NCBI GenBank assembly: GCA_013698525.1
Contig: JACCSM010000268.1
Span: 1-19,187, forward strand
DNA from: Rubrobacteraceae bacterium
Lineage (GTDB): Bacteria; Actinomycetota; Rubrobacteria; Rubrobacterales; Rubrobacteraceae
Reading direction: 5' to 3'
DNA length: 19,187 bases
A model generated the notes under the pieces. It did no database searches. It saw only the letters and a program-made list of their open reading frames with translations, and was not told the DNA's origin. Positions 1-6,982 of the stretch are shown piece after piece. Both the position numbers and the translations under genes were made by a program. Every line of letters begins with the position of its first letter. The first letter of the stretch is position 1.

Positions 1-158
1 CCGACGAGCCTCCCGCCATCGACGACGGGAGTGCCCGAGATGCCAGACTCGGCGAACAGCTTGATAGCACCCTCCACCGTCTCGTCGGGCCCGAGCGTGG
101 GCCACTCCTGGTGCGCGATCTCGGCCACCCTCAATTCCCTGATGTCCTGCTGCTCCAC
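1..158 (-). CDS. CBS-domain protein, N-terminal part only
   Basis: Reading from a GTG at 158, the visible 52 residues begin VEQQDIRELRVAEIAHQEWP and continue with T-L-G-P-D-E-T-V-E-G-A-I-K-L-F and a G-I-S-G-T-P-V-V-D stretch. This is the layout of the first half of a CBS domain: 'threshold' residues, a helix with A..LF, then the SGxPVVD strand. CBS domains bind adenine nucleotides or SAM and usually occur in pairs, so a second one probably lies beyond the window edge. An in-frame TAG lies four codons upstream of the GTG, and a GGGGTG stretch just before it may serve as a weak ribosome site, so the start is well fixed. The gene follows ymdB on the same strand after 68 bp and may belong to the same transcript. 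The overall function cannot be told from this fragment. Confidence 0.8.
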   Translation of the reverse strand, partial: MEQQDIRELRVAEIAHQEWPTLGPDETVEGAIKLFAESGISGTPVVDGGRLV

Positions 159-226
159 GTTACACCCCTATGATCGTCGTTCCCGCTCGCATCAGCGCTA
201 TTGTAAACGGCCAGGCGAGCTTCCGG

Positions 227-1021
227 TCATGGCTTCCACTCCCTGCTTACGGCTCTGATCCCGACGGCCCGAAGGGTGTCCAGGTCGAACTCGACGAGCG
301 CACCGTTGAGAACGACAGGACCGCGGGTGGCGACCGAGATCCCACGCCAATCACCCATGAACAGAGCCAGGAAGTCCTCCTGCTCGAAGCCGATGATGCT
401 TTTCTTGCACCCTGTCATGCCGACGTCGCTCACGTATGCGGTTCCGCCCGGTAGGATCGAAAGGTCCGCCGTGGGCACGTGCGTATGGGTTCCCAATACG
501 GCATGCGCCCTTCCGTCGAGATAATAGCCGAGTGCCTGCTTCTCGCTCGTGGCCTCAGCGTGGGAGTCGACGAGCACGAGGTCGGCGCCGCGCGCTTTCA
601 ACTCCTCGACGGCTTGGTCGGCAGCCTCGAAAGGAGATATTTTCGTCCTCTCAACGAACACGCGCCCGAGCACGTTGGTGACGCCCACGGTTACACCGTC
701 AGCCTCGAAAACCCCAAGGTCGAGCCCCGGGTCCTTTTCGCCGAAGTTAGCGGGACGCACCACCCTGTCCTCCTCTCGGAGGAACTCTCTGTATCCATCG
801 GCGTCGAAGGCGTGGTTCCCGAGGGTGAGGAAGTCGGCTACGGAGAGCAGGGCGGAGCCGCTCTCGCGGGTGATCCCACGCCCCGTCGGGGCCGAGTTCT
901 CGGCGTTGGCGACGACGGCGTCAGGCTCCAATTCCTCACGTAATCGCGGTACGAGATCCAGGACCGCAGAGCATCCTGCGGTCCCGATGACGTCCCCGAT
1001 GAAGAGAAGCCTGAAGGTCAG
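227..1021 (-). CDS. ymdB: YmdB-family metallophosphoesterase (cyclic nucleotide phosphodiesterase)
   Basis: This is a 264-residue calcineurin-like phosphoesterase of the YmdB type (TIGR00282), matching the usual length of about 264. Family members are dimetal enzymes that hydrolyse 2',3'-cAMP. Visible motifs are LLFIGDVIGT near the N-terminus (first metal Asp at residue 10), VVANAENSAPTGRG, TLGNHAFD, VDSHAEATSEK and GTHTHVPTAD, followed by YVSDVGMTG. The metal ligands D, E, N and H all appear present. The only sensible start is a CTG at 1021. No ATG, GTG or TTG occurs in frame close enough to keep the LLFIGD strand without a long arginine-rich extension, and GGGAG lies 7 nt upstream of the CTG. 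The CTG overlaps the nnrD stop as CTGA, so the two genes are translationally coupled. The family assignment is firm; the CTG start is inferred. Confidence 0.92.
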   Translation of the reverse strand: MTFRLLFIGDVIGTAGCSAVLDLVPRLREELEPDAVVANAENSAPTGRGITRESGSALLSVADFLTLGNHAFDADGYREFLREEDRVVRPANFGEKDPGLDLGVFEADGVTVGVTNVLGRVFVERTKISPFEAADQAVEELKARGADLVLVDSHAEATSEKQALGYYLDGRAHAVLGTHTHVPTADLSILPGGTAYVSDVGMTGCKKSIIGFEQEDFLALFMGDWRGISVATRGPVVLNGALVEFDLDTLRAVGIRAVSREWKP

Positions 1022-2523
1022 AACAACTCTCCCATGGCCGGCGGCAGATATTCGAGCATGTCGGTCGCAACGAAGCTCTCTGCGGGCCAGCCGGTCCTTT
1101 CCAGCCACAGCTCCACCGCGCGTCCGTGCGCCCAGGCGCCGGCCCTGGCCGCCTCATAGGGGTCCATCCCACGCGAGAGGAGGGCCCCGATCACACCTGA
1201 CAACACATCCCCCGTCCCCGCCGTGGCCAGCGCGACGTTCCCCGTAGCGTTGACGGCGACGCTTTCGCCCTCGACGACGAGCGTATCCGAACCCTTGAGC
1301 AACACGCAGCAACGGTGCTGTTCGGCCGCGTAGCGGGCTGAATCGAGCCTGCGGGCCGACACTTCCTTGGCCCCAGATCCGAGCAGACGCCCCAACTCTC
1401 CGGCGTGTGGCGTTACTACGGTCGGGCTCTCCCTCAGGGCGAGTACGTCCGTGCCAGAGAGGTTCGTGATCGCGTCGGCGTCGAGCAAAACAGGCAGCCC
1501 GACCTCGCGCAGGATGCCTTCGACGAGGCGTCTCCCCTCATCCCCTGTTCCCGTTCCCGGGCCCATCACGAGCGCGGAGGCTCTAGCTGCGTGCTCCAGG
1601 ATCTCCTCCAGCGACCCTGACCCCATGTAGCCTTCCTCGTCCTCAGCGACGCCGTATACGAGCGCCTCGGTGAGGGTGAGGTCCACGGCGGGTGCAGCCC
1701 CCTCGGAGGTAGCGAGGAACACTATGCCGCACCCTACTCTCTGCGCGCCCCTGACGACCATAACGGGGGCTCCGGTAGTGCCGCGGGAGCCGGCGACGAC
1801 GAGCAGGGCGCCGGCCGAGTACTTGTGGGCCGGCTCGGCTGTGCGCGGTATCTTCCCCCGTAGAGAGGCCGCGTCAGTCCAGACGACAGAGGGATCGACG
1901 TCTGCTCTCTTTGGAACACCTATATCCACGGCGACGACCTCGCCTGAGTGCTCGCGGCCGGGGGAGATTACACAACCAACCTTCATCGCGTGCGCGCAGG
2001 CCGTGAGGTCGGCGAACACGGCAACACCCTGCACCTCGCCCGTCGCCCCGTCCACGCCGGAGGGCACGTCGACGGCGAGTACGGGTGCCTGAGAAGAGTT
2101 CATCTGCTCGATGATCCCTGCCTCCTTCTCACGCACCTCCCCCGAGAACCCAGTACCGAGCAGGGCGTCGACGACGAGATCGGCCGACCCGAGCTCCGCG
2201 TCGAGGTCTTCCCGGACGACAAACCGCACCTGCAGGTTCCGGAGCGCCTCCAGATTGGTCGCGGGGTCCCCTTCGTACTCGCTCTTCGTCGCCAGAACCG
2301 CGACATCGACGCCGGAGCGGTGCAGCTCGCGGGCGATGACGAAGCCGTCGCCGCCGTTGTTACCGCCGCCGCAGACGAGGAGCGCCCGCCCTGGGGAGTA
2401 CCGCTCGAGGGCGATACGGGCCATGGCAACTCCGGCGCGTTCCATGAGCACGCCGCCTGGGATGCCGAGATTCTGCGCCTCGGCGTCGGCGCGGGACATC
2501 TCTTCTGCGGTGTAGAGTTTCAC
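1018..2523 (-). CDS. nnrD: Bifunctional NAD(P)H-hydrate epimerase / ADP-dependent dehydratase
   Basis: This 501-residue protein repairs damaged, hydrated NAD(P)H. The N-terminal YjeF_N half (about residues 1-210) epimerises the R and S hydrates and shows the CGGGNNGGDG motif at residues 51-60. The C-terminal YjeF_C half (about 225-495) is the ADP-dependent dehydratase of ribokinase fold. It shows KYSAGALLVVAGS, VMGPGTGTGDEGR, LLDADAITNLSG and the nucleotide-binding GTGD at 436-439 with the catalytic Asp at 439. The same fused architecture is seen in E. coli YjeF and most bacteria. The reading frame stays open 65 codons further upstream, but that stretch overlaps acpS and is arginine-rich nonsense. 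The GTG at 2523 overlaps the acpS stop as GTGA and begins VKLYTAEEMSRAD, the normal family N-terminus. It lies in the middle of acpS-nnrD-ymdB. Confidence 0.96.
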   Translation of the reverse strand: MKLYTAEEMSRADAEAQNLGIPGGVLMERAGVAMARIALERYSPGRALLVCGGGNNGGDGFVIARELHRSGVDVAVLATKSEYEGDPATNLEALRNLQVRFVVREDLDAELGSADLVVDALLGTGFSGEVREKEAGIIEQMNSSQAPVLAVDVPSGVDGATGEVQGVAVFADLTACAHAMKVGCVISPGREHSGEVVAVDIGVPKRADVDPSVVWTDAASLRGKIPRTAEPAHKYSAGALLVVAGSRGTTGAPVMVVRGAQRVGCGIVFLATSEGAAPAVDLTLTEALVYGVAEDEEGYMGSGSLEEILEHAARASALVMGPGTGTGDEGRRLVEGILREVGLPVLLDADAITNLSGTDVLALRESPTVVTPHAGELGRLLGSGAKEVSARRLDSARYAAEQHRCCVLLKGSDTLVVEGESVAVNATGNVALATAGTGDVLSGVIGALLSRGMDPYEAARAGAWAHGRAVELWLERTGWPAESFVATDMLEYLPPAMGELF

Positions 2524-2918
2524 CCCGAGATCCGCTCCCGGCGCACGACGCAGACGGCGACGGCGGAGAGCTCGGAGTGGGTTATGGAGAGGTAGAGATC
2601 CTCCTCGAGCACGCCGACCGCCTCGGCGAACTTCTTGATCTTGCCGAATATTCGGACCGTGGGAGCGCTTCGAGGCAGGCGCACGACCTCGACGCCGTTC
2701 CATTGGATCAGGCCGCATCCCAGCGCCTTGGTAACGGCCTCTTTGGCGGCCCAGCGTCCCGCGTAGTGGCGCTCGGCGAAGCGGTACTTCTCGCAGTAGG
2801 CGATCTCCGCCTCCGTAAACAGGCGCCGGCGAATCTTCGGGGTGCGCTCCAAGGCGAACTGCATCCTCTCGACGTCGACGACGTCGACCCCGATCCCTGG
2901 TACGACGAAACCTTCCAC
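2520..2918 (-). CDS. acpS: Holo-[acyl-carrier-protein] synthase
   Basis: AcpS transfers the 4'-phosphopantetheine arm from coenzyme A to a serine of acyl carrier protein, activating it for fatty acid synthesis in the cytoplasm. At 132 residues it is close to the usual 120-130. The Mg2+/CoA-binding motif GIGVDVVDVERM (Asp at residue 12) and the second signature AGRWAAKEAVTKALG (Glu at residue 60) are both complete, followed by LYLSITHSELSAVA. The GTG start at 2918 has no Shine-Dalgarno. TAACAT lies 7 nt upstream, which would place transcription initiation on or beside the GTG, so the message may be leaderless. It is the first gene of the acpS-nnrD-ymdB unit, and the acpS-nnrD pairing is a common bacterial arrangement. 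Confidence 0.96.
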   Translation of the reverse strand: MEGFVVPGIGVDVVDVERMQFALERTPKIRRRLFTEAEIAYCEKYRFAERHYAGRWAAKEAVTKALGCGLIQWNGVEVVRLPRSAPTVRIFGKIKKFAEAVGVLEEDLYLSITHSELSAVAVCVVRRERISG

Positions 2919-2925
2919 GGGGCGT

Positions 2926-2931
2926 ATGTTA
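2926..2931 (-). promoter_or_regulatory. Putative -10 element of acpS (leaderless geometry)
   Basis: TAACAT on the minus strand is followed by the 7-nt spacer ACGCCCC and then the GTG of acpS. A TTGCCT/TTTGCC stretch 15-16 nt further upstream is a possible -35 element. No ribosome-binding site lies between them. The promoter reading is inferred from spacing alone. Confidence 0.45.
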
Positions 2932-2958
2932 CGGCAGATTCACCCCAGGCAAAAGGGC

Positions 2959-2964
2959 TATAGT
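2959..2964 (+). promoter_or_regulatory. Putative -10 element of the lipid kinase gene (leaderless geometry)
   Basis: TATAGT lies directly before the ATG at 2965 and 6 nt before a second in-frame ATG at 2971. If it is the -10 element, transcription would begin at the second ATG, so translation probably starts there. No clear -35 element is seen. It lies about 30 bp from the acpS -10 on the other strand, so the two divergent promoters are almost back to back. Confidence 0.45.
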
Positions 2965-3849
2965 ATGAAGATGGATACGGTCACAGACACTGTGATCATC
3001 GGAAACCCGAACTCGGGACGCGCGGGTGATGAGGATTATCTGGAGCGTTTTGCGAAGATCCTGCGCTCGGGAGGCCTGGCGGTAGAGGTGCTGAACACCG
3101 AGCACCCCGGCCACGCCACCGAGCTTGCTTCACTTGCAGGGGAACGTCTGGTAGTAGCCGCGGGGGGCGACGGCACGGTCAACGAAGTATTGAACGGGCT
3201 CTCGCCGGCGGCCACGCTGGGCGTTCTGCCGCTCGGCACCGCGAACGTGCTGGCGCGGGAGTTCGGGCTGCCGCTCGACCCGGCCGAGGCCTGCCAGCGC
3301 ATACTGCAAGGCGAACGCTCCTCGGTTGACTTCGGCGTCGCCACAAACGATGAGGGCGCCGAGCGCCGCTTCGCCTGTATGGCCGGGATTGGCTTCGACG
3401 CGGAAGTGATAGGCGCCGTGACACCACGACTGAAGCGCTATCTGCGGAGGTTGGCCTTCCAGGTAACCGCGTTCAAGGTGCTCTTCGGGAACAGGTTCCC
3501 CCCGCTGGAGGTAATCCACGGCGACGAGGTCCACACCGCGAGGTTCGCCATAGTAGCCAACGGCCAGTACTATGGCGGCGACTACAAAGTGTCGGAGCCT
3601 GGCCTGCTGACGAGCGGCGAGTTCGAGACCATCCTGGTCGAGCGCGTGAGCGACCTCCTGAGGCCTGATGTCTTCGCCGGGATCATGGCGAGGAGGCCCC
3701 TCAACCGCGCGATGATGTCTTTCACCTCGACGGAAGTCCACGCCAGGGCTCCCGGCGCAGAAGTGCCAGTACAACTCGACGGTGAGCTGTGGGGCGAACT
3801 TCCCATGTCCTTCCGTATCGAACCAGGTGCCTTGAAAGTGATCAGGTAG
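2965..3849 (+). CDS. Diacylglycerol kinase family lipid kinase
   Basis: This protein of 294 residues (292 from the second ATG) belongs to the DAGK_cat/YegS family, cytoplasmic or membrane-associated kinases that phosphorylate diacylglycerol or related lipids with ATP. The signature AAGGDGTVNEVLNG (GGDGT at residues 65-69 counted from the ATG at 2971) is intact. It is preceded by VIIGNPNSGR and followed by LGVLPLGTANVLAREFGLP, all standard family motifs. The C-terminal half holds ACMAGIGFDAEVI, IVANGQYYGGDYKVSEP and VQLDGELWGELPMSF, typical of the second, beta-rich domain. The reading frame extends upstream across the divergent acpS promoter, but that stretch is not family-like. The substrate cannot be settled from sequence: diacylglycerol recycling is likely, and sphingoid or undecaprenol-type lipids are possible. 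Confidence 0.9.
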   Translation: MKMDTVTDTVIIGNPNSGRAGDEDYLERFAKILRSGGLAVEVLNTEHPGHATELASLAGERLVVAAGGDGTVNEVLNGLSPAATLGVLPLGTANVLAREFGLPLDPAEACQRILQGERSSVDFGVATNDEGAERRFACMAGIGFDAEVIGAVTPRLKRYLRRLAFQVTAFKVLFGNRFPPLEVIHGDEVHTARFAIVANGQYYGGDYKVSEPGLLTSGEFETILVERVSDLLRPDVFAGIMARRPLNRAMMSFTSTEVHARAPGAEVPVQLDGELWGELPMSFRIEPGALKVIR

Positions 3850-3977
3850 CTCTCCGGGCACTAGTTCGTGCCGCCAACATTCCTTACCCCAGGAACGCTC
3901 CCTTGGTGCCCGTTCGAGCAGAACCTCGAAGGCTGGAGACATGGAGCTTCCAGAGACGAATCCCCGTGGTTGCCCGG

Positions 3978-4676
3978 CTAACGTCTCTCCGAGAAGGCGA
4001 GACGGAGACCGAGCCCGACGAGAACACCGCCAGTGAGCCAGCCCACGCCGCTCGCGAACTTGGACCGCCTCCTGAGCCACCGTCCCAGTCCTCCTGAAAA
4101 GAAGGCGATGACGCTGAATAGCATCCAGGTGAGCAGGGCGAAGGTCAGGCCAAGCCCCAGCAGCTGGGGCGCTATACCGGTGGAAGGATCGGCGAATTGC
4201 GGCAGATACGCCAGGAAAAAGACGGCTATCTTCGGGTTCAGTACATTCGAGGCTACGGCCTGGACGAAAACACTCTTTAGCCCTATCGGGGAGGCCTCAT
4301 CCGAGAGCACGAAACGATCCCTGTTCAGCAACGTCCTGATGCCAAGGTAGAGCAGGTAAGCCGCACCCGCGTACTTGACCACGGAAAAGGCCGCGGCGGA
4401 CCGCGCCAGAAGCGCCGAGAGTCCCGCCGCCGCCAAGAGCGAGTGGCAGACCAGTCCCGTGCTCGCGCCGGCCGCGGAGACAAGTGCGGCCCTACGCCCC
4501 AGCGTGACGCCGCGGGTCAAGACCAGGATGTTGTCCGGGCCAGGCGCGACGAGCACGGCAGCCCCCCGCACCCTGCCACCGCGCAGGGCTTCTAGCGCTT
4601 CGTTGGCCTCATCTGGGGGGAACGGCACGGCCTCGGTTCGAACAGGCATTTCTGGGGCGAATGTGAGGAACTCCAA
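3978..4676 (-). CDS. LysE/RhtB-family exporter with a replaced N-terminus (chimeric, possibly non-functional)
   Basis: From residue 44 onward this 232-residue ORF is a LysE/RhtB-type amino-acid exporter: APGPDNILVLTRGVTLGRR, VVKYAGAAYLLYLGIRTLL, AVASNVLNPKIAVFFLAYLP and a C-terminal GGLGRWLRRRSKF region, with about five hydrophobic segments. A normal member begins with a hydrophobic helix of about 15-20 residues running into the (T/A)PGPDN motif. That helix is missing here. Residues 1-43 instead read as the soluble C-terminus of a zinc alcohol dehydrogenase (EANEALEALRGGRVRGAAVL). The ORF is open from a TTG at 4676, so a chimeric protein could be made. Without the first helix its topology and activity are doubtful. 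The alternatives are a decaying pseudogene or a shorter product from an internal GTG. Confidence 0.7.
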   Translation of the reverse strand: MEFLTFAPEMPVRTEAVPFPPDEANEALEALRGGRVRGAAVLVAPGPDNILVLTRGVTLGRRAALVSAAGASTGLVCHSLLAAAGLSALLARSAAAFSVVKYAGAAYLLYLGIRTLLNRDRFVLSDEASPIGLKSVFVQAVASNVLNPKIAVFFLAYLPQFADPSTGIAPQLLGLGLTFALLTWMLFSVIAFFSGGLGRWLRRRSKFASGVGWLTGGVLVGLGLRLAFSERR

Positions 4677-4710
4677 CCCGTCCGGGAACTTCCAGGATCA
4701 TCGCGCGCAC
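4548..4710 (-). pseudogene. Zinc alcohol dehydrogenase relic: N-terminus joined to C-terminus, body deleted
   Basis: A GTG at 4710 with GGAGGA 7 nt upstream begins VRAMILEVPGR, which looks like the start of a medium-chain zinc alcohol dehydrogenase (M-R-A-M-x-L-E-x-P-G). About 10-13 codons later, after a frame change, the other frame reads EFLTFAPEMPVRTEAVPFPP followed by DEANEALEALRGGRVRGAAV. This is the C-terminal helix and strand of the same family, whose members usually end P-L-E-E-A-N-E-A-L-x-x-L-x-x-G-R-I-R-G-A-A-V-L. The roughly 290 residues between, including all zinc and NAD-binding motifs, are missing. The relic runs straight into the LysE frame at about 4547. Recognition is by recalled family patterns; an alignment would settle it. 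Confidence 0.72.
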
Positions 4711-4763
4711 GGACGCATCCTCCACTGAGAGGCATAAACGGTCTCGGGCATCGCCTCTATCTC

Positions 4764-6599
4764 TTACTCGACGGTGACGCTCTTGGCGAGGTTGCGCGGC
4801 TTGTCGACGTCCAGGCCCCGGTCCTTCGCGACGTGGTATGCGAGGAGCTGCAGCGGGACGCTACAGACGAAGGGAGCCAGGATCTCCGGCGCCTCGGGGA
4901 CGGGGAGCACCAGGCGCGCTATCCTTTCTGCGCCCTTGTCTCCGTCGCGGGCGACGGCGATCACGCTTGCGCCCCTGGCAACGGTCTCCTCGACGTTCGA
5001 GAGGGTCTTCTCACGGACGAGACCCTCTCCGATAACAGCTACGACGGGACAGTGTTCGTCGACGAGGGCAATGGGACCATGCTTCATCTCGCCCGCTGGA
5101 TAGCCTTCGGAGGGTAGGTAGGAGATCTCCTTGAGCTTCAGGGCCCCCTCCAGCGCCACGGGATACGAGATACCACGCCCCAGGAAAAGCGAGCACCGTG
5201 CGTCCTCGAAGACCTCGACGGCCTCCTCGACCCGGTTCCCGAGCAACTCGAGCGTCTCCTCGACCTTCTCAGGCGCCAGCCTGAGGCCGCGTCCGATCTC
5301 CCGCAACTCCCTATCCGGAATGACCCCGCGACTGCCGGCAAGCGCCAGCGCCAGCAGTTCTAGGACGGCGACCTGGGCGACGAAGGCTTTGGTGGAGGCC
5401 ACGCAGATCTCGGGCCCCGCCCTGGTGAGCAAGACCGCGTCGGCCTCTCGGGTGATGAGCGACCCTTTGGTGTTGGTAACCGCAAGCACCCTGGCCCCGA
5501 AGCTCCGCGCCGCCTGAACGGCCGCAAGAGTATCTGTTGTCTCCCCACTCTGGCTTATGGCAACGACCAGCGTACGAGAGTCCCCAATAGGATCCGCGTA
5601 ACGATACTCGCTGGCGATCACGACCTCGACGGGTAACCTGGCGAGCTTCTCTATGGCGTGTTTGCCCAGCAGGCCGGCATGGTAGGCCGTGCCACAGGCG
5701 ACGACCACAACCCGGTCTATCTCAGAGAGGTCGAGCCCTACCTCGGAGAGGTCGACGACGCCACCTGTGTCGATGCGGCCGAGAAGGGTCGAGCCGAGGG
5801 CGGCGGGCTGCTCGTGGATCTCCTTGAGCATGTAGTCGTCGTAGCCGCCCAGCTCGACGGCCTCGGCGTCCCATTCCACCTCGAAGGACTCACGCTCGAC
5901 AGGCTCTCCCGAAGAGGTGAACACCTCCACCGAGGAATCGGCTATCTCGACGATCTCACCGTTCTCGACGAGGATGAACTCGTTGGTCTCTCCGAGCAGC
6001 GCCTGCACCGCGCTCGCCAGGAAGTTCTCACCTTCCCCGAGCCCGATGACAAGCGGGCTCTGGCGGCGGGCCGCGACGACCTTACCGGGCTCATCCACAC
6101 TGACAGCGGCGACGGCGAAGGAACCCTCGAGCCGCTGAAGCACCCCGACGAGCGCCAATCGCAAGGACTCCCCGGCCTCGACCCTCTCGGCGATCAGGTG
6201 CGCCATCACCTCCGTGTCCGTCTCGGAACGGAATGATACTCCCCTCCCCTCCAACTCCTCCTTGAGCTCCGAGAAGTTCTCTATGATGCCGTTGTGCACG
6301 ACGGCGACACGCCCATCTCCACCGAGATGAGGGTGCGCGTTCTCCTCGCTGGGACGCCCGTGCGTCGCCCAGCGGGTGTGTCCCACACCGGTCCGCACCA
6401 GGGAGAGGTCACCGTTGCGCCCGGCAAGGGTGCGCGTGAGGTTCTCGAGTTGCCCAACCTCTGTTATCCGTTCTATCCGGCCGTCCCTCTGAAGGGCCAG
6501 CCCCGCCGAATCGTAACCACGATACTCGAGGTGCCCAAGACCCTTCATGAGGACCTCTACACATCGCTCTTTACCGGCGTAGCCCACTATGCCGCACAT
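4764..6599 (-). CDS. glmS: Glutamine--fructose-6-phosphate aminotransferase (isomerizing)
   Basis: GlmS makes glucosamine-6-phosphate from fructose-6-phosphate and glutamine, the first committed step to UDP-GlcNAc for peptidoglycan. At 611 residues it has the normal length. The start at 6599 gives MCGIVGYAG, placing the nucleophilic Cys at position 2 after Met removal, and GGGAGG lies 9 nt upstream. The N-terminal glutaminase domain (about 1-220) shows LEYRGYDSAG, VGHTRWATHG, NAHPH, VHNGIIEN and SETDTEV. Two SIS sugar-isomerase domains follow: one with VVACGTAYHAGLLGKH, ISQSGETTDTLAA and GPEICVASTKAF, the other with FLGRGISYPVALEGALKLKE. The C-terminus ends KPRNLAKSVTVE, as in the family. The open frame upstream of 6599 is not used, because Cys must follow the initiator Met. 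Confidence 0.97.
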   Translation of the reverse strand: MCGIVGYAGKERCVEVLMKGLGHLEYRGYDSAGLALQRDGRIERITEVGQLENLTRTLAGRNGDLSLVRTGVGHTRWATHGRPSEENAHPHLGGDGRVAVVHNGIIENFSELKEELEGRGVSFRSETDTEVMAHLIAERVEAGESLRLALVGVLQRLEGSFAVAAVSVDEPGKVVAARRQSPLVIGLGEGENFLASAVQALLGETNEFILVENGEIVEIADSSVEVFTSSGEPVERESFEVEWDAEAVELGGYDDYMLKEIHEQPAALGSTLLGRIDTGGVVDLSEVGLDLSEIDRVVVVACGTAYHAGLLGKHAIEKLARLPVEVVIASEYRYADPIGDSRTLVVAISQSGETTDTLAAVQAARSFGARVLAVTNTKGSLITREADAVLLTRAGPEICVASTKAFVAQVAVLELLALALAGSRGVIPDRELREIGRGLRLAPEKVEETLELLGNRVEEAVEVFEDARCSLFLGRGISYPVALEGALKLKEISYLPSEGYPAGEMKHGPIALVDEHCPVVAVIGEGLVREKTLSNVEETVARGASVIAVARDGDKGAERIARLVLPVPEAPEILAPFVCSVPLQLLAYHVAKDRGLDVDKPRNLAKSVTVE

Positions 6600-6652
6600 G
6601 CACTTACCTCCCTGTTCGTCCGGTGATGAGATCAAGGAGGGCAGAGAAAGGA

Positions 6653-6673
6653 CACAGAGCCGCTCGCTCTGTG
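6653..6673 (-). terminator. Hairpin in the glmS leader, terminator or attenuator candidate
   Basis: A perfect 8-bp stem (CACAGAGC/GCTCTGTG) with a 5-nt loop lies 54 nt upstream of the glmS ATG. On the minus strand it is followed by the pyrimidine-rich TCCTTTCTCT. It could end a transcript arriving from the upstream DUF1624 gene or act as an attenuator in the glmS leader. The U-tract is interrupted, so efficiency is uncertain. Confidence 0.4.
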
Positions 6674-6697
6674 CCCGGGCTAAGACGATGCTTTGTC

Positions 6698-6715
6698 CCC
6701 GGCGTCACCGCCGGG
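6698..6715 (-). other. GC-rich hairpin flanked by TTTGTC direct repeats, upstream of glmS
   Basis: CCCGGCG-TCAC-CGCCGGG is a perfect 7-bp stem with a 4-nt loop. On the plus strand TTTGTC occurs on both sides (6692-6697 and 6717-6722). On the minus strand GGCGGTGAC occurs twice, once inside the hairpin. No U-tract follows on the minus strand. The rest of the 383-bp gap between glmS and the next gene (6716-6982) holds no convincing ORF, and I could not identify the glmS promoter in it. Confidence 0.4.
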
Positions 6716-6982
6716 ATTTGTCACCGCCCTGACGACTGCCCGAAGCCGAGACGTACCCGCCGAATGCTTCGATGAACGTCTTCCTCGTCGACTCCCGCAC
6801 CTTTCCGCGAGAGTCCTGGCGCTCTTATTTCTCTCTGTCCCGCAAGCTCAGACGATCCCATCGAGCCTACTGGTCATCTACTGCGATGTGATCTTCTCCA
6901 GGCCACCTCCCCATCTCCTCAGGAACGATGCCGCTAACTGTAACGGTTGCGCCGCGAATAAGAAACCAGGAACCCTGGAGCT

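Noticed and set aside
3853..3872. GGCAC/GTGCC hairpin after the lipid kinase gene as a terminator
   Set aside because: The stem is only 5 bp with no U-tract, too weak to call.
3130..4080. 316-codon minus-strand ORF opposite the lipid kinase gene
   Set aside because: It is antisense to a gene with clear motifs and has no recognisable domain; GC-rich DNA commonly keeps such shadow frames open.
6600..6700. glmS self-cleaving ribozyme upstream of glmS
   Set aside because: The ribozyme is known mainly from Firmicutes, and I cannot find its conserved core or cleavage site here.
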